Shown here: positions 7,301-14,764 of the stretch, piece by piece
How the letters are laid out: each line of letters starts with the position of its first letter
Position numbering within the stretch: the first letter of the stretch is position 1
Assembly: GCF_000186865.1 (NCBI RefSeq)
Contig: NW_008705611.1
Location: 1-18,291, forward strand
DNA from: Aureococcus anophagefferens
Taxonomy: Eukaryota; Sar; Pelagophyceae; Pelagomonadales; Pelagomonadaceae
DNA length: 18,291 bases
Direction of reading: 5' to 3'
The notes under the pieces: model-generated
What the model was told of the DNA's origin: nothing
The model's input: the letters and a program-made list of their open reading frames with translations, nothing else
Databases searched by the model: none
Position numbers and translations under genes: made by a program

Positions 7301-10300
7301 CGGCGCCGCGAGCGCGCCGGGCCGCGACCGGAAGGCCTTCGTCGCCGTCGACGCCGTCGCCTTGGCGCGGCGGCGGCGCCAGCGCTGCTTGCGGTCCGCG
7401 AGCCAGGCGCGGAAGTCGGCCTCGGGCACCTTCTTGGCCGCGAGGCCGAGCTGCGGCGCGTCCTTGCCCGCGCAGAGCTCGGCCTCGGGCGCCGGCGCGT
7501 CGGGCGCGTTCGCGCCGAGGGGCCGCTTGCGCTGCGTGCCGGCGCCGGGCGTGCCGATCCTGCGCGCGACCCCGGCGCCGCCCGCCGGCGCGCCGCCGGC
7601 GATGTCCTCGAGGTCTAGGAGCTTCTTCCGGCGCTTCGTGCCGTCGTTCTCCTTCGCCGCGGCCTTGGCGAACAGATCGTCGATCTTCGTCTGCTTGCGG
7701 CCGTCGTCGCGCTCCGCGACCTTCTTGCGGAGCCACTCCGGGTGGGGCACGCGGGGCACGGGGTTCTCGACGCCCTGGAGCGCCGCGGGGATCGTGATGA
7801 TCTTCCGGATCACGGCGTCCAGGCGCTCGCGGTAGTACTTCCAGTCGATGACGTCCTTGATGCCCAGGTTCTGGGCCGCCGGGTCCTTGAGCCACTTGCG
7901 CAGGTAGTGCTTGCGCACCGCGGGCTCCGCGGAGAAGATGATCGTCGGCACCGCGCGCTCGGTGACGGGCGTGCCGCGCGGCCGCTCGGAGATGACGAGC
8001 TTGCACTGGAGCCCGCTGCCCTGGATCATGTCGTCGCCGAGGAAGTCGGCGATGCGCTGCGCCGTCGTCAGCGACGTCATCTTCCGGCCCTCGTACTCCT
8101 TGACCTCGCGCGACAGCGACCGGTTCTCCGAGATCAAATCCAGCAGCTCCTCGTCGTCCATGTCGCCGCCCTTGGCGTCCATAACATCCAACCAGGCGTT
8201 GGCGACGTCGGCGACGGCCGCGTAGCACGACTCGAGCGTGTCGCCCGCGAGGAACGTGTCGAAGAGCTCGCCCTGGAACGCCTTGATGAGCTCGAGCTCG
8301 CCGCGGCGCTTGAGCTCGAAGCCCTTGAGCTCCGCGAGCGTGCCGTCGGGGTTGAAGACGGCGTAGCGCTTCTTGAGGAGCTTGCCCTCCTCCGTCGACG
8401 ACGGGATGACCATGCACTTGTAGGGCCCGTCGACCTCGAAGAAGATGGAGCACTCGCTGGTCGTGTCGAAGCCGCCGGCGCCGTTGAGCGTCTGCATCTG
8501 GTGGTTCGTGTAGTTGGCGTGGACGTCGGCGTTGAGCATGCCGCAGGGGTAGGAGAAGGGCAGCTTCGACGTGGACCCGTCGGCGCCGACGATCTCGAGC
8601 GTGTAGTCCTCGGGGAACGACGACGGCAGCATGCACCAGATGCCGTCCGTGTCGAGCTCGAGGGGCCTCCCGACCTTCTCGACGAGCTCGCGCGCCTGGG
8701 TGATGAGGTTCGCGCCCGTGAGCGTGACGATGCCGGCCATGGGCATGGACCGCCACCGCGCGCCCTTGCGCATGACGTAGCCGTAGAAGCTGTTGAGGAT
8801 GCACTTGTGCGCGAGCTGGAGCGAGTCGAAGAGGAGCTCCTTGTCCTCCGCGGTCTTGCGGGCCTTGGAGTCCTTGGCCGCCTCCGCTTTCACGCGCTTC
8901 TTCTTCCAGGCCTTGGTGAGGCCCTTGTACTCGTAGCGGCGGTCGCGGAACGCGCGGACCGTGTCCACGTAAAACGAGTTCTCGCGCATGCAGACGACGT
9001 CCGTGCGCGGCTCCTCCTTGACCTCGCGCGTCTTCTTGTAGACCTTTTGGGAGTAGTCCTTGAGGCGCGCCTTGAGGCGCTGGGCCTGGTCCTTCTTCGA
9101 GAGTAAGGTGTGCTGCGTGCCGTCGACGACCTCGTACTGGAGCTGGCGGTTGAGCTGGGCGACCTCGGACGGCGCGGCCGGGTTGAGCTCGCCGCGCCAG
9201 ATCCAGTCCATGGGCCGCTTGCAGCCGTTGCGGTCCTGGTTGTAGTCGCAGCCCGCGCACGCGGCGCGGTCGACGATCGCCGTCGGTTGCAGCCGGTTCG
9301 TGAGGATGATGTTCGGGTACATGGCGGAGACGTCCAAATGGTAGATCTTCGGGCACTCCGTCGTCTCCGGCGCGTCGCGCAAGGCCTGCAGGGACGCGAC
9401 GATCTGGGCCCGGACGTCGTCGAAGTTCGCGACCTGGTCCTTCGTCGCGCCGTCGCCCTCCGTCTTCGCGTGGAATTCCAAGTCGCGGTCGACGTTGGCG
9501 ATCAGGGTCTCGAGGGCCGCGGGGTCCACGGAGAAGTGCGTCGCGATGTCGGACCGGAAGACGCCCGACTCGAGCGACTCGACGTGGCCGCCGACGTACG
9601 TCTCCGACTCGACGACGCGGCCCTCCTTGCGCAGCAGGTGGGGCTCGTTCTGCTTGTTCGGGCAGACGACGGACGCGCGGTAGGCCTCGACCATCAAGAG
9701 CGCCTCGCAGAGCGTGCCCGAGCCCTTGCGGAGCACGTCCTCGGCGCCGTTGGGGATCACCGTGCAGAGCGAGAAGATGAACAGATTCACGTAGACCTCG
9801 TACAAGTAGTAGGTCGCCACGGCGTCGGAGACGGAGTAGGCCGCCATCACGTTGGGCTGCGTGTGGGCGAACTTGACCATGTCCTCCGGGTCGACCTCGA
9901 CGGGGTCGTAGCCGAGCTTGTACTTGGTCACGGCCTTGAGGCCCTGGCTGCCCTGCGGCAGGTAGGAGTCGCGCTTGACCCAGGCGAAGCAGTCGAGGTG
10001 GACGCAGCCCGCGCGGCCGCGCCACTCGCCCTGCTCGGGGTGGTTCTTGTTCTCGATGCCCAGCTCGTTCTGCAACGAGATGCCGTGCTTCTCGCAGCGG
10101 TTCGCGAGGAACGGCCAGTCGAAGAAGTCGCCGTTGTAGGTCACGAAGACGTGGGGCTTGATCTCCTTGCAGTGGTTGATGAACTTCTTCAGTAACGCGA
10201 GCTCGTCGGGCTCGTTGAAGACGGAGAAGGGGCCCGGGAACGCGGGCTTGGGCGTGTACTCGAAGTCGTCGATGTCCTCGGAGACGACCTCGCGCGAGAT

Positions 10301-11186
10301 GATGAGGTAGCCGACGCCGTCGACCATGTAGGAGATCATGAAGACCTCGTCGACGTCGGCGTTGGGGAACTTGAGGGGCGCCTTCGTGCACTCGATGTCG
10401 AAGGCCAAAACCCGGGGCGCGGGCTTCTCGATGACGTCCTGCTGCCAGACGGCCTGGAACGCGCCCGCGACGTCCGCGCCGTCCGCGGCGTCCTCGTCGC
10501 CGCCGCCCTTGGCCGCGTCGGGGCTCACGGTGTGCCAGGCGCCGACGCGAATATTCAAATCGATGGCCGCGCGCATGTAGTAGGGCACGTCGTACTCGCG
10601 GATCTCGTCGAGCATGTCGAGCACGTCCTCGGGCGCGGACCGCGCCTCGCCCGCGGCGCCGCCGCCGCTCGACCGCGCCTCGGCCTCGAAGCGGTCCCGG
10701 TTCGCCCAGACGACGGGCGCGAGCTCGCGCTTCACGTTCATGAGCTCGCGGACGTTGTCGAAGCTCAGCTTTAAATAGGTCCGCTTCGCGCCCGCGACGT
10801 GGTTCGGCGCGTCGAGGTCCTCCAGCGTCACGGCCTCGACGACGCAGCCCTCGACCTCGAAGCGCCGCGCCAGCGACGACCGCACCTGCTCGCCGAAGGA
10901 CGCGAACTTGAGCGCGACGGCGACGTAGAAGTACGGCGCGTGCGCGATCGTGACCCGGAAGTTCGACTTCGCGTCCTTGCTCAGCAGGAAGAGCTCGAGC
11001 CCGGCGAGCTCGCTGTCGCCGCGCTGGAACGTCGTCGGCACCATGTTCAACAGCCAGCCGAGCCGCGGCGTCGGACCTAAAACGCGAGGGTGGGTTTGAT
11101 CGAGTGCGCGCGCGCGCGTCCGGCGCCGGCGGTGCACCGCTGTAGTCCTCGTAGTCATTCCAGCCCTCCTCCTCCATCTGCGCCAT
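4313..11186 (-). CDS. POLE: DNA polymerase epsilon catalytic subunit
   Basis: I read join(11186..11138, 11076..4313), giving 2270 residues against about 2286 in human. Exon 1 encodes MAQMEEEGWNDYEDYS plus one base. Exon 2 completes Gly and continues into the conserved RLGWLLNM. The exonuclease is intact: D243/E245 in AFDIECTK, D333 in YNGDFFDWPF, D434 in YSVSDAVATYY. So is the polymerase: D598 in DVSAMYPNIILTNR, motif B KCILNSFYGYVMRKG (about 774-788), and D825/D827 in ELDTDGIWC. The iron-sulfur cysteines C623, C626 and C635 are present, with a fourth in VVCMREN. A PIP-like box, QTKIDDLF, begins at 1145. The C-terminal half keeps the inactive second polymerase fold, an acidic SQ/TQ-rich insert (about 1933-1986), and two cysteine pairs sets from C2130 for subunit binding. 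It is the leading-strand replicative polymerase of the nucleus, with proofreading, working with CMG helicase and PCNA. Apart from the first intron the gene is intronless. Confidence 0.97.
11077..11137 (-). other. POLE intron 1 (61 nt, GT-AG, phase 1)
   Basis: The donor is AGCG|GTGCACC and the acceptor GCGTTTTAG|GTCCG. Splicing after one base of a codon gives G+GT (Gly) and joins the short acidic N-terminus to the conserved GWLLNM block in frame. The unspliced alternative would start at an ATG at 11158 and give a low-complexity basic leader unlike other POLE proteins. No direct repeat flanks this intron, so it is not of the introner type seen in the esterase gene. Confidence 0.72.
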
Positions 11187-11651
11187 CAGGCCTTGCAAGG
11201 CGCGCCCTCAAGCGCCAAGCACGGCAGGCGCGACGAGAGCGGCCAAATGTGCTCTCAGATTTTGAACTCGAGGAGCTCCTTCCGGACATTGGCATCGCGT
11301 CAACATCGTGCGCAGGAGCGATCAACGTACATCTAGGCCGGCCCATAGGAATAATTAATAATTAATTAATAATACATTTCGGCCCGGCGCAGCGAGATTC
11401 ATTAGTCGTCCATAGAGGCTGTGCATCGACCGCGCGCGCGTCGACCGTGAGCGCGTCGATCGCGCGGTGAAATCGCGGCCAAAATTCGTTTATAATTTGA
11501 CCTTTCGCAAAGTTTCCTTTGCTGATTTGGTAAACTCCGAGAGGCCACCGTCTAGGACTTCGGCGATATCGATGGAGTAGGCTTTCAATGCATGGAAATC
11601 AGCGGAGCCAGCCGGCACATCAAGTCTTCGCACTCTTCCTCCGTCTTGCAG
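11187..11651. promoter_or_regulatory. Intergenic region upstream of POLE, with an A/T-only tract
   Basis: These 465 bp carry no gene I can support and are clearly lower in GC than the flanks. The right of the gap faces an exon-like block on the plus strand, so the POLE promoter should lie at the left. Notable features: an uninterrupted A/T run at 11350-11374 built of TAATTAAT units, just after a GGCCGGCC palindrome; an inverted ACCGCGCG / CGCGCGGT pair around 11428-11468; a small hairpin GCAAAG-TTTC-CTTTGC at 11507-11522; and a pyrimidine-rich stretch before the CAG at 11649-11651 that looks like a splice acceptor. Confidence 0.4.
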
Positions 11652-11853
11652 TGGGCGAGTTCCAGGTCCAACGACGCGCCGGCGGCGCCTGGGCCACCAA
11701 CAGCCACTACTTGTTCGTCGGGAGCGAGTATATTGGCTACGAGCACGGCCACGCGGAGTACGAGCCGTTGATCATCCGCGGCCTCACGGACGTCGACGTC
11801 GAGGGCCAGGCGCTGGTGGTCATCGCGGAGTGGCCCAAGGGCGCCAAGCTCAC
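11652..11853 (+). pseudogene. Orphan exon-like coding block, unrecognised
   Basis: From a pyrimidine-rich acceptor (CCGTCTTGCAG ends at 11651), the plus frame reads GEFQVQ, then SHYLFVGSEYIGYEHGHAEY and EPLIIRGLTDVDVEGQALVV, ending near AEWPKGAKLT. Codons end in G or C nearly without exception, a strong sign of selection on this strand and frame, and the peptide has ordinary globular composition. Yet neither side continues convincingly. Upstream the same frame reaches an ATG at 11588 but with unbiased codons. Downstream after about 11853 the frame runs on into Arg/Ser-rich low-bias sequence and then across SDHAF2 out of frame. It may be a middle exon of a gene whose other exons I cannot place, or the relic of a broken gene. 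I do not recognise the product, and the exact ends are uncertain. Confidence 0.4.
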
Positions 11854-11903
11854 CCGATCTCTCCCCGCGTCGCCGAGCCGTCGCCGTACCGCGCCGAGCC
11901 GCG

Positions 11904-12041
11904 ATGCGCGACGACACGTCGCAGAGGCTCGCGTCGAACGCGACCCCGTCGAGCGCGGACGCGGACGCGCGCTTAACGCGCGCGCGCGGAAGCGTCGCCG
12001 AGGCCAAAGTTTCCCCCACTTTGCACCGCTCTCCGGGCTGA
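11904..12041 (+). CDS. Possible 45-codon upstream ORF of the SDHAF2 gene
   Basis: The segment 11854-12071 between the orphan block and the SDHAF2 start holds no recognised gene. Within it an ATG at 11904 opens 45 codons (MRDDTSQRLASNATPSSADA at the start) ending in TGA at 12039-12041, 30 nt before the next ATG. Its first codons almost all end in G or C. It could be an upstream ORF, part of an unplaced exon, or a chance frame in GC-rich sequence. Confidence 0.2.
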   Translation: MRDDTSQRLASNATPSSADADARLTRARGSVAEAKVSPTLHRSPG

Positions 12042-12071
12042 TCTCGAGGCCACCTCGACAACAGCTTCGCC

Positions 12072-12584
12072 ATGCTGCTGTCCCGCGCCGCTCTCGTCGC
12101 GCGGCGCAGCGTGCGCCTGCGCGCGCTCTCCATAAAAACGACGAATCCGCCGCCCGCGAGCAGCCCCGAGCGCCTCGCCGGCGGCGAGGCCGTCGGGCTC
12201 AGCGACGAGCTCGAGGAGAAGGCGAGCGGCCGCTGGCGGGAGCTCGCGGCGCAGCACCGCGTCGTGCCATCGGACGAGGCCGTGCGGAAGAAGCGGCTCA
12301 TCTACCGGTCGAAGCAGCGCGGCTGGCTCGAGGTGGACCTGCTCCTCGGGACCTGGGCCGTCGAGAACGTCGACGGGCTGACGTCGGCGGAGTGCGACGA
12401 GTACGAGGACATCCTCAACTGCGAGACCATCGACATCTTCAACTTCATCACGGGCAAGGACCCCGTGCCGCCGCGCCTCGACACGGCCATGATGAAGCGG
12501 CTCCAGGACTACTGCGACTCGACGCCGCTCGGCACGGTGCCGAACGAGTACGCCGCGAAGAAGGCCGAGGCGAACCTGACCTAG
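12072..12584 (+). CDS. SDHAF2: Succinate dehydrogenase assembly factor 2 (SdhE/Sdh5 family)
   Basis: The protein is 170 residues. Residues 1-20 (MLLSRAALVARRSVRLRALS) are Arg-rich, lack acidic residues and look like a mitochondrial presequence. The SdhE fold follows at about 71-135: VRKKRLIYRSKQRGWLEVDL, containing the family's RGxxE motif (83-87), then LLLGTWAVENVDGLT, an acidic helix, and FNFITGKDPVP. Members of this family promote covalent attachment of FAD to the flavoprotein subunit of succinate dehydrogenase (complex II), acting in the mitochondrial matrix. The length is typical. The ATG at 12072 is preferred because it gives the presequence and no earlier in-frame ATG fits. A short upstream frame may precede it. 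The gene ends tail to tail with the FkbM gene, with two decayed copies of that gene's last codons in between. Codon bias is like its neighbours, with no sign of transfer. Confidence 0.92.
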   Translation: MLLSRAALVARRSVRLRALSIKTTNPPPASSPERLAGGEAVGLSDELEEKASGRWRELAAQHRVVPSDEAVRKKRLIYRSKQRGWLEVDLLLGTWAVENVDGLTSAECDEYEDILNCETIDIFNFITGKDPVPPRLDTAMMKRLQDYCDSTPLGTVPNEYAAKKAEANLT

Positions 12585-12606
12585 TGCGTGCGTCCCCCCC
12601 GTAATC

Positions 12607-12773
12607 TTACGCGTCGAGCAGCGGGAGCGGCGCGGACGCCGCCCAGGCGAGGTCCTCTGGTCGTGAACGTTACGCGTCGAGGAGCAGCGCGGACGACGCC
12701 CAGGCGAGGTCCTCTGTCAACGTTACGCGTCGAGCAGCGGGAGCAGCGCGGACGACGCCCAGGCGAGGTCCTC
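12607..12773 (-). repeat. Three tandem copies of the FkbM gene's terminal codons and stop
   Basis: On the minus strand each copy reads from GAGGACCTCGCCTGGGCG to the stop TAA, encoding EDLAWASSALLPLLDA or close variants. Copies lie at 12723-12773 (in the gene), 12670-12714 and 12607-12657. The middle copy lacks six bases, an in-frame loss of two codons (SSALLLDA). The distal copy has a few substitutions (AWAASAPLPLLDA). Spacers are 8 and 12 bp and share GTGAACG/GTCAACG-like words. Unit spacing is 53 and 63 bp. Confidence 0.93.
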
Positions 12774-13751
12774 GGCCGTGCGGCCCCAGAACACGTTGGC
12801 CGCGGCGGACCCCTGCGCGACCCACCGGTGGTGCGGGAACGCGTCGGCCATGAAGGCCAGCGCGTCGCGCACGCGGCACTCGCCGACGTGGTGTGCGACG
12901 CCGTCGCCGACCATGCACTCGATCGCGACGACGCGGAAATAGCGCCGGAGGTTCGCCGCGCCGGCCCCCCGCAGCACGTCGAGGTCCGCGCCCTCGGCGT
13001 CGACCTTCAAGACGTGGTGGCCGCGCGCGAGCAGCTTCGCGTCGACGAAGTCGAAGAACGTCGCCAGCGCGACCACGGGCACGTCGACGGCCGCGCGGCT
13101 CTCGTGGCAGGCGGCGCGGTTCTTCGGGCTCGTCGCGAGCGTCGACCCGCACGCGGGCGCGCCGCTCAAATGGAACGGCGCGACGCCGTCCGCCGCGCCG
13201 GCGGCGACGGGCACGACGTGGCGCCGCCGCCGCACGTCCTCGGGCAGCCGCCACCAGTTGCGCTGGAGCCAGCCGATGTTCTCGACGAGGGGCTCGAAGG
13301 CGACGACGGCGACGGCCGGGTCGCCGAGCATGCCGCGCTCGAACGCGCGCGCGGAGCGCTGGAACGCGAGCGACGCCTTCGCGCCGACGTCGAGGACGAG
13401 CGTCGTCACGTTCGGCGCGAAGCGAATCACGCGTTTCTGCGTCGGGTCGACGCGTCCGCCCGCGTTGTGCTTCAGGTGTTTCTGCACTCCCGGCGCGACG
13501 AGTGTGAACGCCGCGGGCAGGATGAACCGCATGAGGTGTGTGCCCGCGTCGCACTCGGTCACTTGTTTCGCGCGGTGCGCGCGGCGGGCGACGGCGACGA
13601 GCGCGCCGACGAGGAGGGCCAAGACAAAGCAGAAGACCGCGCGAACTGCGGTCGCGCCGGCGCGGCCAGGAGCTGCCGCGCTGCCGTCGCGTCGAACTGC
13701 GTGATTGCTCAGCCGTCTTTTTGGCCGCAGCAGATCCATGCCCACGCGCAT
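12723..13751 (-). CDS. FkbM-family methyltransferase with an N-terminal membrane anchor
   Basis: The protein is 342 residues from the ATG at 13751; a second in-frame ATG lies at 13739. Residues 1-35 are basic and cytosolic-looking. A hydrophobic segment (36-55, VRAVFCFVLALLVGALVAVA) is probably a single signal-anchor span, giving a type II protein whose catalytic part faces the Golgi or ER lumen. The catalytic domain shows the family's S-adenosylmethionine motifs: TTLVLDVGAKASLAF (motif I, with Lys where Asn is usual), VVAFEPLVENIGWLQ, and VLKVDAEGADLDVLRGAG, followed by the typical C-terminal HHRWVAQGSAAANVFW. FkbM-type enzymes methylate hydroxyls of sugars or other small molecules; this one's acceptor cannot be read from sequence, but a lumenal location would fit glycan O-methylation. 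The extreme C-terminus is triplicated downstream. It is divergent from the TruB gene, with only 90 bp between starts. Confidence 0.85.
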   Translation of the reverse strand: MRVGMDLLRPKRRLSNHAVRRDGSAAAPGRAGATAVRAVFCFVLALLVGALVAVARRAHRAKQVTECDAGTHLMRFILPAAFTLVAPGVQKHLKHNAGGRVDPTQKRVIRFAPNVTTLVLDVGAKASLAFQRSARAFERGMLGDPAVAVVAFEPLVENIGWLQRNWWRLPEDVRRRRHVVPVAAGAADGVAPFHLSGAPACGSTLATSPKNRAACHESRAAVDVPVVALATFFDFVDAKLLARGHHVLKVDAEGADLDVLRGAGAANLRRYFRVVAIECMVGDGVAHHVGECRVRDALAFMADAFPHHRWVAQGSAAANVFWGRTAEDLAWASSALLPLLDA

Positions 13752-13841
13752 CGACACGCGATGCGAACAAAGCTCCACACCAGTCCAAGCTGGTTCAGCG
13801 ATCGCTTTGAAGTTCTGGTTGCTGTGGCAGCTCGAGCTCCG
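13752..13841. promoter_or_regulatory. Short bidirectional promoter region (FkbM / TruB)
   Basis: Only 90 bp separate the two chosen start codons, so both transcripts must start here or inside the opposite coding region. There is no TATA box. The AT-leaning stretch GATCGCTTTGAAGTTCTGGT is at about 13800-13819. If TruB instead starts at the in-frame ATG at 13761, the gap is just 9 bp; the 13842 start is preferred because it yields a sensible targeting peptide. Confidence 0.45.
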
Positions 13842-14723
13842 ATGCGAGCAGCTCTCCTGACGATGCTCGCGCTCGTCCGAAGTACGGCCTTCAACCGCAG
13901 AACGCTCGTGCGCTGCGGGAGCACCACAACACCGACGCCCTTCGAGCGCACGAAGGCGGGCATCCCCCACGGCGTCTGTGCGGTCTACAAGCCGCCCGGC
14001 TGGAGCAGCGCGAACGTCGTCGCCAAACTGCGCGGCGTGCTCGAGCGGGCCATCAAGATCCCGGGCCAGAAGAAGTTCAAGGTAAAAGTCGGCCACGGCG
14101 GCACGCTCGACCCGCTCGCGCGCGGCGTCCTCGTCGTCGGCGTCGGCCGCGGCTGCCGCGAGATGCAGGGCTACCTCAAGGGCGCGAAGCGCTACCGCGC
14201 CGTCGCCGAGCTCGGCAAGGAGACGGACACGCTGGACGCGGAGGGCGCCGTCGTCGAGGAGGCGCCCTTTGACCACGTCACTCTGGACGCGTTGGAGGCC
14301 GCGCTGCCGGCTTTCACGGGCGACATCCGCCAGACGCCGCCGATGTACAGCGCGCTCCACCACGAGGGCAAGCGCCTCTACGAGCTCGCGCGCGAGGGCA
14401 TCGAGGTCGAGCGCGAGAGCCGGCCCGTGACCATCTCGAGGCTCGCGCTCGACGATCGCGGCGTCGGCGCCGTCGCGGGGCCGCTCGGTCTGCCGCACTT
14501 CGGCCTCGACGTCGAGTGCTCCGGCGGCACCTACATCCGCACGCTCATCAGCGACCTCGCGCGCCACGAGGCCGTGAAGTCCGTGGCCCACATGGTCGAG
14601 CTCGAGCGCACGAAGCAGGGGCCCTTCGAGCTCGGCGACTGCCTCCACGAGGCCGACTGGGACTTCGACGCGATCTGCCAGCATTTGGTGGACTCGGCGG
14701 CCATACCGGCGCGAGTGTCCTAA
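13842..14723 (+). CDS. truB: tRNA pseudouridine-55 synthase TruB, probably plastid-targeted
   Basis: The protein is 293 residues. The catalytic core is clear: VYKPPGWSSANVVAKLRG (about 48-65), VGHGGTLDPLARGVLVVGVG with the catalytic Asp at 90, KRYRAVAELGKETDTLDAEG, QTPPMYSALHHEGKRLYELA, and ECSGGTYIRTLISDLA. TruB converts the invariant U55 of tRNA T-loops to pseudouridine. The C-terminal PUA domain of bacterial TruB is absent or very short. The N-terminus, MRAALLTMLALVRSTA|FNRR, looks like the bipartite plastid leader of algae with red secondary plastids: a signal peptide, cleavage before Phe, then a basic, Ser/Thr-containing segment without acids. Plastid location is therefore inferred. An upstream in-frame ATG at 13761 would bury this leader. 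It is convergent with the TBC gene, with 41 bp between stop codons. Confidence 0.9.
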   Translation: MRAALLTMLALVRSTAFNRRTLVRCGSTTTPTPFERTKAGIPHGVCAVYKPPGWSSANVVAKLRGVLERAIKIPGQKKFKVKVGHGGTLDPLARGVLVVGVGRGCREMQGYLKGAKRYRAVAELGKETDTLDAEGAVVEEAPFDHVTLDALEAALPAFTGDIRQTPPMYSALHHEGKRLYELAREGIEVERESRPVTISRLALDDRGVGAVAGPLGLPHFGLDVECSGGTYIRTLISDLARHEAVKSVAHMVELERTKQGPFELGDCLHEADWDFDAICQHLVDSAAIPARVS

Positions 14724-14764
14724 ACGAACCGAGCTGACGATAAACACAAAAAGGGGCGGGGGGC

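Noticed and set aside
4385..7618. Long open frame (over 1000 codons) on the plus strand opposite POLE
   Set aside because: Its product is Arg/Val/Glu low-complexity sequence and it mirrors the codon bias of the true minus-strand gene, a shadow expected at this GC content.
11077..11158. POLE start at the ATG at 11158 without an intron
   Set aside because: It gives a basic leader unlike the family. A GT-AG intron of 61 nt joins an acidic N-terminus in frame to the conserved GWLLNM block. Transcript evidence would settle it.
11585..12301. Minus-strand frame ending in a plausible Cys/Glu-rich peptide
   Set aside because: Third-position bias in the central part favours the plus strand, and the upstream half is antisense to SDHAF2. 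Only the last ~25 codons look protein-like, which is too little to call.
11588..12604. A single plus-strand gene from the ATG at 11588 to 12604
   Set aside because: Codon bias is good only in 11651-11853. The later part is low-complexity and overlaps SDHAF2 in another frame.
12588..13841. N-terminal extension of the TruB frame back to 12588
   Set aside because: The extension is antisense to FkbM, Arg-rich and without an appropriate ATG. The start at 13842 gives a sensible targeting peptide.
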